Of a DNA stretch of 38,231 nt, positions 1 through 7,191 are shown piece by piece (position 1 is the stretch's first letter; each line of letters opens with the position of its first letter). The notes beneath the pieces were generated by a model. The model saw only the letters and a program-made list of their open reading frames with translations, was not told the DNA's origin and did not search any database. The position numbers were made by a program, and so were the translations under genes. Origin of the DNA: Microcella sp. (GTDB lineage Bacteria; Actinomycetota; Actinomycetes; Actinomycetales; Microbacteriaceae); assembly GCF_030645145.1 (NCBI RefSeq), contig NZ_JAUSMI010000070.1:1-38231 (forward strand), written 5' to 3'.

Positions 1-56
1 ACGATCCAGATGATCCAGAGGTACTGAACGATGTCGGGCAACGGCGCCTCTTCCAC
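1..56 (-). CDS. N-terminal fragment of a membrane protein (NfeD-like?), truncated by the window edge
   Basis: Minus-strand reading from GTG at 56..54 gives VEEAPLPDIVQYLWIIWI with no stop. It has a GAGGAA Shine-Dalgarno-like sequence upstream and a hydrophobic start resembling NfeD-family N-termini. Only about 18 residues are visible. Confidence 0.4.
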   Translation of the reverse strand, partial: MEEAPLPDIVQYLWIIWI

Positions 57-141
57 GGTCGATTGTTCCTCACGCTATCACCGCCCTCCGACGCTCCTCC
101 GGGCCCGACACGGCGCGGGAAGACCGGTAGTGTCGAGACTC

Positions 142-924
142 GTGAACAGCCCCCTCGCCGCCGGCTCGCTCGCCGGCATGACCGCTCTCGTCACCGGCTC
201 CTCCCGCGGCATCGGCGCCGACACCGTGCGCTACTTCGCCGCCGCCGGCGCGAACGTCATCATCAACTACCGCTCGAAGGCGCCGCGCGCCGAGAAGCTG
301 CTCGCCGAGCTCGAGGCCGGCGGCACGCAGGGCCTCGCGGTGGGCGCCGACCTCACCGATCCGGCCTCCGTCGAGGCGATGATGCAGCAGGTGCAGGATC
401 GCTTCGGGCGGATCGACATCCTCGTGCTCAACGCCTCCGGCGGCATGGAGGCCGGCATGGGCGAGGACTACGCGCTGCGCCTCAACCGCGACGCGCAGGT
501 CAACGTGCTGACGAAGGCCCTCCCGCTGCTCCACGAGGGTGCGCGCATCGTGTTCGTCACGAGCCACCAGGCGCACTTCATCCGCACGGTGCCGACGATG
601 CCCGAGTACGAGCCCGTCGCCCTGTCGAAGAGAGCAGGTGAGGATGCTCTGCGCGAGTTCATCCCGCAGCTCGAGGCCGCGGGCATCGGCTTCACGGTCG
701 TCTCCGGCGACATGATCGAGGGCACGGTCACCGCGACGCTCCTCGATCGCGCCAACCCCGGGGCGATCGAGGCCCGCAAGGAGGCCGTCGGCAAGCTCTA
801 CAACGTGAGCGAGTTCGCCGCCGAGGTCGCTCAGGCCGCCGTCGACCCGGTCCCCGCGGACAACACGCGGCTCGTCGGCGACGTCGCCTACTTCACCGAG
901 TACGCGCCGACCGCGGGCGAGTAG
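142..924 (+). CDS. SDR family oxidoreductase
   Basis: Rossmann motif TALVTGSSRGIGADTVRYFAAAGANVIINY and NASGG. Start could be GTG 130 or GTG 142. Confidence 0.85.
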   Translation: MNSPLAAGSLAGMTALVTGSSRGIGADTVRYFAAAGANVIINYRSKAPRAEKLLAELEAGGTQGLAVGADLTDPASVEAMMQQVQDRFGRIDILVLNASGGMEAGMGEDYALRLNRDAQVNVLTKALPLLHEGARIVFVTSHQAHFIRTVPTMPEYEPVALSKRAGEDALREFIPQLEAAGIGFTVVSGDMIEGTVTATLLDRANPGAIEARKEAVGKLYNVSEFAAEVAQAAVDPVPADNTRLVGDVAYFTEYAPTAGE

Positions 925-928
925 CACC

Positions 929-1384
929 GTGGCCCCGACGCCGGGCCTGCGCCGGACATCCCGGATTCTGCTCGTCGACCCGTCGGGAGCGGCGCTCCTG
1001 TTCTTCACGGCCTCGCCCGACACGACGCGCTTCGCCCGCTGGATCACGCCGGGCGGGGGAGTGGACCCGGGGGAGTCGCACGAGCAGGCTGCGATCCGAG
1101 AGCTGTTCGAGGAGACCGGGCTCGTGGTCGAGAGCGTCGGCGATCCGGTGTGGAGCCTCGACTTCGAGGTGACGTGGGATGCCGCGGATCACGACCGCGG
1201 TCACGCCGAGTACTACCTGGTGCGCTGCGAGCGCTTCGAGGCGGTGTCGACGAACTGGACCGATGACGAGCACGTCGACGTGACCGCCCACGGGTGGTTC
1301 ACCGCGGACGAGCTGCTCGCCACCGGCCAGCCCTTCGAGCCCTACGACCTGCCGCGACTGCTGCGTTCGATCTCCGCGTCCTGA
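929..1384 (+). CDS. NUDIX hydrolase
   Basis: Nudix box GGGVDPGESHEQAAIRELFEETGLVVE. Confidence 0.9.
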   Translation: MAPTPGLRRTSRILLVDPSGAALLFFTASPDTTRFARWITPGGGVDPGESHEQAAIRELFEETGLVVESVGDPVWSLDFEVTWDAADHDRGHAEYYLVRCERFEAVSTNWTDDEHVDVTAHGWFTADELLATGQPFEPYDLPRLLRSISAS

Positions 1385-2397
1385 TCGACGCGGGCCGATC
1401 GCCGCCATACCGGCTCGGCCTCCGCCATCTCCTCCTCGGTCGCGATGCGGAACGGGGGAGCGTTCTCCACGACGATCTCGTGCCGGCTCTGCCCGCGCGT
1501 CGCCCGGAGGCTCGCGACGATCGAGACCGTGATGATGAGCGCGACGACCGCGAGCGAGACGCTCGTGGGGATCTTGTAAACGTCGAGCAGCAGCATCTTG
1601 ATGCCGACCCAGATGAGCACGAACGCGAGGCCGAGCTTCAGGTAGATGAATCGGTGCATGAGGTCGGCGAGCAGGAAGTACATCGCGCGCAGACCCAGGA
1701 TCGCGAAGGCGTTCGCGGTGAAGACGATGAACGGCTCGCTCGTGACGCCGAAGATGGCCGGGATGGAGTCGACGGCGAAGATGATGTCGGTCACCTCGAC
1801 GAGCACGAGCACCGCGAGCAGGGGAGTGGCGACGAGGACGCCGGCCTTGCGGATGAGGAACTTCTGCCCGTGGTACGCGTCGGTCATCGGGATGACGCGC
1901 TTGAAGGCCTTGAGGATCTTCGAGTTCGCGACGTCCATGTGCTCGTTGCGCTTCCGGATCATCATCCAGCCCGTGTAGAGCAGGAACGCCGCGAACAGGT
2001 AGAGGATCCAAGAGAACTGATCGATCAGCACGGCGCCGAGGGCGATGAAGATGCCGCGGAACACGAGCGCACCGAGCACGCCGAGGAAGAGCACGCGGTG
2101 CTGGTACTCGCGGGGCACGTGGAAGAAGGCGAAGATGATCGCCCACACGAAGACGTTGTCGACCGCGAGCGACTTCTCGATGAGGTAGCCGGCGTAGTAC
2201 TGCTGGCCCAGCTCGGCGCCGTACTCGGCCCAGATGTAGCCGCCGAAGGCGACGCCGAGCGTCACCCAGATGATCGACCACACGGCGGCCTCGCGCACGC
2301 CGATGACGTGGGCCTTCCGGTGGGCGAAGAGATCGATCGCGAGCATGGCGATGATGACGCCGAGAACGGCGAACCACAGCCAGAGGGGTACGTCCAT
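1342..2397 (-). CDS. TerC family integral membrane protein (probable Mn2+ exporter)
   Basis: TerC signatures: SLAVDNVFVWAIIFAFFHVP, VEVTDIIFAVDSIPAIFGVT, FIVFTANAFAILGLRAMYFLL. Preceded by a yybP-ykoY riboswitch. Confidence 0.95.
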   Translation of the reverse strand: MDVPLWLWFAVLGVIIAMLAIDLFAHRKAHVIGVREAAVWSIIWVTLGVAFGGYIWAEYGAELGQQYYAGYLIEKSLAVDNVFVWAIIFAFFHVPREYQHRVLFLGVLGALVFRGIFIALGAVLIDQFSWILYLFAAFLLYTGWMMIRKRNEHMDVANSKILKAFKRVIPMTDAYHGQKFLIRKAGVLVATPLLAVLVLVEVTDIIFAVDSIPAIFGVTSEPFIVFTANAFAILGLRAMYFLLADLMHRFIYLKLGLAFVLIWVGIKMLLLDVYKIPTSVSLAVVALIITVSIVASLRATRGQSRHEIVVENAPPFRIATEEEMAEAEPVWRRSARVDQDAEIERSSRGRS

Positions 2398-2404
2398 GAC
2401 GGAG

Positions 2405-2435
2405 CTCCTGAATGGTCGATGAGGTTATTCAGGAG
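2405..2435 (-). promoter_or_regulatory. Anti-Shine-Dalgarno hairpin (riboswitch expression platform)
   Basis: Perfect 9-bp inverted repeat CTCCTGAAT (2405-2413) / ATTCAGGAG (2427-2435) with a 13-nt loop. On the transcript, ATTCAGGAG contains the terC SD and its partner overlaps the 3' strand of aptamer P1. Confidence 0.8.
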
Positions 2436-2534
2436 GTCTTTCCCGGCCGGAACGGTCAGATTCGGCCCGTGGCGCCGGATCTGCATGAGCGGATCGAAAT
2501 GACGACGCGACGCGGGTCGGGGATACTCCCCTCC
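2432..2534 (-). promoter_or_regulatory. yybP-ykoY (Mn2+) riboswitch aptamer upstream of terC
   Basis: Minus-strand RNA GGAGGGGAGUAUCCCC...GUCGUCAUUUCG...AUCCGGC...GGGAAAGACCUCC contains the family's conserved blocks GGGGAGUA, GUCGUCA-UUCG, CCGGC and AAGACC. P1 closes as GGAGG/CCUCC. Confidence 0.92.
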
Positions 2535-2647
2535 GCGGACAAGTAAACCACACTTCATGCTTCTCGCGCGCTCGGCCCGGGGATCTTCTCGGCGGATTCT
2601 CGTGCGGGGCCCGCCCGGCCGAGCACGACCAGTGATGTGATGGGCGG

Positions 2648-2920
2648 ATGACCGGCCAGGGCACGCAGTACGACCTCGAGCCGACCGTCCCGGCGTTCTT
2701 CGATTCGCCGCTCTCGGTCGTCCTCATCGTCTGGTTCGTCATGCTCGCGATCGGCATCCGGTCGATCCAGCTCCAGGAGGAGCGACTGGGCGTCGGGGGA
2801 GCCACGGCCTGGATCGTCGTCGTCATCATCGGCGGTCCGCTCGGCGTCCTGGCGTGGTTCTCGCTCGGGCACCGGCCGGGATCCCCGCCGGCCCCGCACG
2901 GGCCGTCGCCGTTCTCCTGA
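2648..2920 (+). CDS. Small two-TM membrane protein, PLDc_N-like
   Basis: 90 aa: hydrophobic segment, RSIQLQEERLGVGGATAW, then IVVVIIGGPLGVLAWFSLG, resembling PLDc N-terminal domain small proteins. Confidence 0.65.
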   Translation: MTGQGTQYDLEPTVPAFFDSPLSVVLIVWFVMLAIGIRSIQLQEERLGVGGATAWIVVVIIGGPLGVLAWFSLGHRPGSPPAPHGPSPFS

Positions 2921-2923
2921 AAA

Positions 2924-2939
2924 GAGCAAATATTTGCTC
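2924..2939. promoter_or_regulatory. Perfect 16-bp palindrome, candidate operator
   Basis: GAGCAAATATTTGCTC, AT-rich against a GC-rich background, between two small membrane-protein ORFs. Confidence 0.55.
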
Positions 2940-2994
2940 GCTTTTCTCGGAGGAGCGGCGCGCGCTCGTGTCGATCCATCGGCGCCGGGTGGCG

Positions 2995-3147
2995 ATGACC
3001 GGCCTGGAAGAGCTCGGCTGGTACGCCTTCGTCGTGTTCGCGCAGCTCATCGGGCCGCTCGTCTGGTTCCTGCTCGCGCGCGACGGCTACGAGAGCCTCA
3101 GCCCGGCGCCGCGGCCCTTCCTGCCGGACGACTCCCGTATCCGATAA
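2995..3147 (+). CDS. Very small membrane protein, PLDc_N-like
   Basis: 50 aa MTGLEELGWYAFVVFAQLIGPLVWFLLARDGYES...; alternative GTG start at 2968. Confidence 0.5.
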   Translation: MTGLEELGWYAFVVFAQLIGPLVWFLLARDGYESLSPAPRPFLPDDSRIR

Positions 3148-3186
3148 TCATCATTATGTCAGCTCGCCATCGAAGCGCAGAGGAAC

Positions 3187-3828
3187 TCAGCGCGCGATCG
3201 TGACGTGGATGACGCCGCTCTCGGCGACCTCGGTCGTCACCGTGCGGCCCTCCTCGAGCCTGCGCAGGTCATCCCAGAGCCGCCCGCCGCGGCCGAGCAC
3301 GATCGGCGCGATGCCGACGTGCAGTCGGTCGATGAGATCCGCGGCGAGGAACGCGCGGGCGACGCCGAGCCCTCCGCCGATCCGGATGTCGGCGTCTCCC
3401 GCGAGCTCCCGCGTTCGGGCGAGCGCGTCCCCCGGGCTCGCCGCCAGGAACTCGAACCGCGTCCCGTTCTCGAACTCGATCGGCGCGCGCTCGCGATGCG
3501 TCAGCACGAGCACGGGAACGCGGAACGGCGGCTCGTCGCCCCACCATCCGCGCCAGTCCGGGTCGTCCGGGAAGGCGTGGAGGCCGAACATGCCCGCGCC
3601 CATGATCTCGGCGCCGACCTCCTCGAAGTAGGCGGACGCGTAGCGGTCGTCGACTCCGGTCGTGCCCTCGCCCGAGGTGTCGTGCAGGACCCGTTCGCGG
3701 AAGGTCCGGGTGGCGGCGTAGTCCGCGACGAGCCTCCCCCAATCCTCGCCCATCGGGTTCTCCGGGCTCGGGTCGGCGGGCATCGCGACGCCGTCGAGCG
3801 AGACGTTCAGATCGAGTCGGACCACCAT
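3187..3828 (-). CDS. Dihydrofolate reductase / RibD C-terminal domain family protein
   Basis: LNVSLDGVAMP at the N-terminus and GGGLGVARAFLAADLIDRLHVGIAPIVLGRGGRLWDDL at the C-terminus. Confidence 0.9.
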   Translation of the reverse strand: MVVRLDLNVSLDGVAMPADPSPENPMGEDWGRLVADYAATRTFRERVLHDTSGEGTTGVDDRYASAYFEEVGAEIMGAGMFGLHAFPDDPDWRGWWGDEPPFRVPVLVLTHRERAPIEFENGTRFEFLAASPGDALARTRELAGDADIRIGGGLGVARAFLAADLIDRLHVGIAPIVLGRGGRLWDDLRRLEEGRTVTTEVAESGVIHVTIAR

Positions 3829-3845
3829 GACGCTGCTCCCCTCCC

Positions 3846-4181
3846 TCAGCGAGCGAGCCCGAGAAGCGGCCGCAGCTCCACGCGCCGATTGCACGCGCGG
3901 GATCCCCTGGTCGCGAGCGCGAGAGCGGCATCCCGGTCCCGCGCCTCGATGATCCAGAATCCGGCGACGTAGTCGCGCGTGTCGTGGAGCGGCCCGGGCC
4001 GGACCTCCGCCACTCCCCCGCGCCCGTCGATGACGACCGCCTCCGCGGGCGCGGTGATCCCGCCGGCGACGACCCAGTGGCCGCCTGCCTCGAGCGCCTC
4101 GTTGAAGGCGTCGATCGCCGCGGCCTCGTCGCCGGTGGCCGATCCACTCGTGTCGTCGATGACCGAGATCAGGAAGTGCAC
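3846..4181 (-). CDS. YciI family (DGPF/YCII) protein
   Basis: MHFLISVIDDTSG...FNEALEAGGHWVVAGGITAP...EVRPGPLHDTRDYVAGFWIIEARDRDAALALA. Confidence 0.85.
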   Translation of the reverse strand: MHFLISVIDDTSGSATGDEAAAIDAFNEALEAGGHWVVAGGITAPAEAVVIDGRGGVAEVRPGPLHDTRDYVAGFWIIEARDRDAALALATRGSRACNRRVELRPLLGLAR

Positions 4182-4182
4182 G

Positions 4183-4410
4183 TCAGACTCCTTCGTCGTC
4201 GCGCTCGTCGGGCTCCCAGCGAAGCAGATCCCCCGGCTGGCAGTCGAGCACCGCGCACAGGGCGTCGAGCGTGCTGAACCGCACGGCCTTGGCGCGCCCG
4301 TTCTTGAGCACCGCGAGGTTGGCGGGCGTGATCCCGACGCGCTCCGCGAGCGCTCCGACGGGCATCTTGCGCCGCGCGAGCATGACATCGATGTCGACGA
4401 TGATCGCCAT
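4183..4410 (-). CDS. XRE-type helix-turn-helix regulator (YozG-like)
   Basis: 75 aa IIVDIDVMLARRKMPVGALAERVGITPANLAVLKNGRAKAVRFSTLDALCAVLDCQPGDLL. Confidence 0.93.
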   Translation of the reverse strand: MAIIVDIDVMLARRKMPVGALAERVGITPANLAVLKNGRAKAVRFSTLDALCAVLDCQPGDLLRWEPDERDDEGV

Positions 4411-4895
4411 CAGATCACCTCGTCGAGCTCGGAGCGCAGCTCGCGCGCCTCCCGCTCCCGAGCGATCGCCTGGGCGAGCAGGGCTCGCATGACGACGACG
4501 ACGAGCGCAACGCCCGCGATCACGAGCGACGCCCCGCACAGCAGCGCGACGACCCCCGGCGCGACCTCCCCCGGGGCGAGGGCGACCGCGAGCACGAGCA
4601 CGAGCGCCGAGAGCATGACGATCGCGCCGATGATCAGGTCGACCCACCGGAAGGCCGCGTCGCTGAAGACGGAGCCGCGGCGCACGAGGCCCAGCAGTCG
4701 CCAGACCCCGATCGCACCTACCTGCAGGCACAGGATGCTCAGCGCGGCGATCGCGACGAGCAGGATCCTCCCCCACAGCGCCTCCCCCTCGAGATCGATC
4801 CAGACCAGCGGCAGGATGACGACCTGCACGAGGACGGACCCGAGCAGGGACAGCGCGATGATCACGCGGGTCACGACGATCAGTGCCGGGCTCAT
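4410..4895 (-). CDS. DUF2975 domain-containing membrane protein
   Basis: Four-TM protein with LVQVVILPLVWIDLEGE...LLRRGSVFSDAAFRWVD-type motifs; its stop overlaps the XRE start. Confidence 0.85.
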   Translation of the reverse strand: MSPALIVVTRVIIALSLLGSVLVQVVILPLVWIDLEGEALWGRILLVAIAALSILCLQVGAIGVWRLLGLVRRGSVFSDAAFRWVDLIIGAIVMLSALVLVLAVALAPGEVAPGVVALLCGASLVIAGVALVVVVMRALLAQAIAREREARELRSELDEVI

Positions 4896-4922
4896 GAGTG
4901 CTCCTATCGATCAACATCCGTA

Positions 4923-4943
4923 ATCTATTGTTTTTCGATAGAT
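4923..4943. promoter_or_regulatory. Inverted-repeat candidate operator upstream of DUF2975-XRE
   Basis: ATCTATTG-TTTTT-CGATAGAT: 8-bp arms with one mismatch, starting 28 nt upstream of the DUF2975 start codon. Confidence 0.6.
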
Positions 4944-5009
4944 CAGTCAAGCCCCAGCTCGCGCCGCTCCCCCGGCGGCGACATCCGGATGAGCTTCTAG
5001 GCTCGAAGC

Positions 5010-5402
5010 GTGCCCGCCGACCCGACCCCGCCGCGCCGCTGCCCCTGCACCTCGGGCCTGCTCTACGACGAGTGCTGCGGCCCGCTCCATCGAGGCGAGC
5101 GCGCCGCACCCACCGCTGAGCAGCTCATGCGCTCGCGGTTCTCCGCGTTCGCGCTCGCCGACGCCGCCTACCTCCTCGCGACGTGGCATCCCTCGACGAG
5201 GCCCGAGTCGCTCGAGCTCGACGCGTCGACGCGCTGGTACCGCCTCGACGTCCTGCGCACCGAGCGCGGTGGCCCGCTCGATCGCGACGGCGTCGTCGCC
5301 TTCGACGCCTACTACCGCTCCCCCGACGGCGCCGGCGTCCAGCACGAGGTGAGCGCCTTCCGTCGCGACGACGGCCGCTGGTTCTACGTCGCCGAGAACT
5401 GA
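5010..5402 (+). CDS. YchJ family protein (SEC-C-type zinc motif)
   Basis: CPCTSGLLYDECCGPLHRGERAAPTAEQLMRSRFSAFALADAAYLLATWHPSTRP. Confidence 0.92.
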   Translation: MPADPTPPRRCPCTSGLLYDECCGPLHRGERAAPTAEQLMRSRFSAFALADAAYLLATWHPSTRPESLELDASTRWYRLDVLRTERGGPLDRDGVVAFDAYYRSPDGAGVQHEVSAFRRDDGRWFYVAEN

Positions 5403-5476
5403 CCCCCATCCGGGGGCCCGACCGCTCCGAAGAGAGGGAGCCAGCACCATCCGCTCCCCCACTCTCGGAGGTTTCA

Positions 5477-5734
5477 ATGAAGAAGGTCCTCTCCACCGCG
5501 TTCGCGACGGCCCTCGTCGCGACCGGGCTCGTCCTCGGCGGCGCGAGCGCCGCATCCGCCGCCCACTGCATCGACTCGACCGGCACCTCGCCCGGGTTCT
5601 CCTGGTTCGGCGACCACGCCCGCGCCACGACCGACGCCGAGGGCAGCAAGGCCGGCCCGCACATGGGAACTTCGGGCGCCTCGAACTGCAACGAGACGAC
5701 CGGCAACCCGTCCGAGCGGTCCTCGAACCGCTAG
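5477..5734 (+). CDS. Small secreted protein of unknown function
   Basis: 85 aa with Sec signal peptide MKKVLSTAFATALVATGLVLGGASAASAA and a short mature region with two Cys; SD GGAGG before ATG. Confidence 0.75.
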   Translation: MKKVLSTAFATALVATGLVLGGASAASAAHCIDSTGTSPGFSWFGDHARATTDAEGSKAGPHMGTSGASNCNETTGNPSERSSNR

Positions 5735-5780
5735 CGGCACCGACTGCTCGCGCGGCCTCGACGACCGGCAGCGAGCGGAG

Positions 5781-5813
5781 CGACGCCCCGACCGTCCGGT
5801 GGTCGGGGCGTCG
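5781..5813. terminator. Strong bidirectional hairpin (terminator-like)
   Basis: Perfect 13-bp stem CGACGCCCCGACC / GGTCGGGGCGTCG with a 7-nt loop, between convergent genes. Confidence 0.8.
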
Positions 5814-5857
5814 TCGCGTCCGGGCCCGCGGTCAGGTCGGGCGTCAGAGTGCTCCGG

Positions 5858-7096
5858 TCAGCGGGCTCCGGCCCCCACCGAGGCACCGTCGACACGGATG
5901 CCCGCGGCCGCCGACCCCGCCCCGTGCGCCGTCGAGAGCGCGCGATCGAGGTCGAGCCAGAGGTCCTCGACGTTCTCGAGCCCGATCGAGAGGCGCAGGA
6001 TGCCCGCGCCGGGTCGGGCCTCCGGCGCGACGGGCCGGTGGGTGAGCGAGGCCGGGTGCTGCACGAGCGAGTCGACGCCGCCGAGCGAGACGGCGTGGGT
6101 GAAGAGCCCGAGGCCCGCGATGGTCGACTCCGCTGCGGCGAGCCCGCCGGCGAGCTCGATCGCGAGCATCGCACCCGGGCCGCGCATCTGGCGCCCGATG
6201 AGGCCGGTCGGGTCGCTGTCACCGAGGCCGGGGTAGTGGACGCGCGCGACCGCGCCGTGGTCGACGAGGCGATCGGCGAGGATGCGGGCCGAGTCCTGCT
6301 GCGCGCGCACGCGCAGCGCGAGGGTCGGAAGCCCGCGGTGGAGCAGGTACCCGCCGAGCGGGTGCAGCAGCCCGCCCGTGATCGCGCGCACGGGGCGGAT
6401 CGCCGTGGCCCACTCCTCCGAGCACGCGATGACGCCGCCGATGACGTCGCCGTGCCCGCCGAGGTACTTCGTCGCGCTGTGCAGCACGAGCGCGGCGCCC
6501 TGGTCGGCGGGGTTCTGCAGCACGGGGGTCGCGAAGGTGTTGTCCACGAGCACGGGAGCCTCGCCCGCGGCCGCGACGACCGCGGCGATGTCGACGAGCT
6601 CGAGGGTGGGGTTCGCGGGGGTCTCGACGACCACGAGGCACGTGTCGGGGCGCATCGCGGCGGCGACCCCATCGGCGGTCGTGAACGTCGTCTCGACGTT
6701 CAGCAGGCCCGAGGCGAGCAGGTGGTCGGTGCCGCCGTAGAGGGGCCGCACGGCAACCACGTGGCGACCGCGCCCGCGGTTGGCGGCGGCCATGACAGCC
6801 GCGGTGAACGCCGCCATGCCCGAGGCGAACGCCACGGAGGCGTCCGTCCGCTCGAGCTGCGCGAGCGCTTCCTCGAAGCGCGCGACGGTGGGGTTCCACA
6901 GTCGGGCGTAGACGTTGCCGCCCTCCGTGGGGTGATGCCCGGTCGCCATCGACTCGTACGAACCGCCGCCGAGCTCGACGTCGGGCAGCGGATTCGTGGT
7001 CGAGAGGTCGATCGGCAGGGCGTGGACGCCCATCGCGGCGAGGTCCTCCCGCCCGGCGTGCACGGCAAGGGTCTCGAAAGCGACAGCATCGTCCAT
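5858..7096 (-). CDS. Trans-sulfuration enzyme family PLP-dependent protein (cystathionine gamma-synthase / methionine gamma-lyase type)
   Basis: LVVVETPANPTLELVDI, VLVDNTFATPVLQNPADQGAALVLHSATKYLGGHGDVIGG. Confidence 0.92.
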   Translation of the reverse strand: MDDAVAFETLAVHAGREDLAAMGVHALPIDLSTTNPLPDVELGGGSYESMATGHHPTEGGNVYARLWNPTVARFEEALAQLERTDASVAFASGMAAFTAAVMAAANRGRGRHVVAVRPLYGGTDHLLASGLLNVETTFTTADGVAAAMRPDTCLVVVETPANPTLELVDIAAVVAAAGEAPVLVDNTFATPVLQNPADQGAALVLHSATKYLGGHGDVIGGVIACSEEWATAIRPVRAITGGLLHPLGGYLLHRGLPTLALRVRAQQDSARILADRLVDHGAVARVHYPGLGDSDPTGLIGRQMRGPGAMLAIELAGGLAAAESTIAGLGLFTHAVSLGGVDSLVQHPASLTHRPVAPEARPGAGILRLSIGLENVEDLWLDLDRALSTAHGAGSAAAGIRVDGASVGAGAR

Positions 7097-7129
7097 GGCC
7101 TCAGCGTTCCCCCTTCTGCGGCGAGAAGC

Positions 7130-7175
7130 AAGATCGCCCGAATCTTCCGCGGAGCATCCGCCTTTTGTCGAATCT
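7130..7175. promoter_or_regulatory. Candidate Lrp/AsnC-type binding region in a divergent promoter
   Basis: Inverted repeat AAGAT-N7-ATCTT (7130-7146), plus CGAATCT direct repeats at 7139 and 7169 spaced 30 bp. Confidence 0.4.
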
Positions 7176-7191
7176 CCTGCATGATGGGGGC

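Noticed and set aside
2262-2558. 98-aa minus ORF MKCGLLVRGGEYPRPASRR... upstream of terC
   Set aside because: It spans the riboswitch aptamer and runs out of frame into terC; better explained as non-coding leader RNA.
3150-3166. GATAATCATCATTATG, a Fur/Zur-box-like inverted repeat
   Set aside because: The spacer is 4 nt rather than the typical Fur/Zur layout, and it lies between convergent gene ends with no promoter to regulate.
5403-5416. CCCCC-atcc-GGGGG hairpin right after ychJ
   Set aside because: Only a 5-bp stem without a U-tract; could be a weak terminator or chance in GC-rich DNA, so not called.
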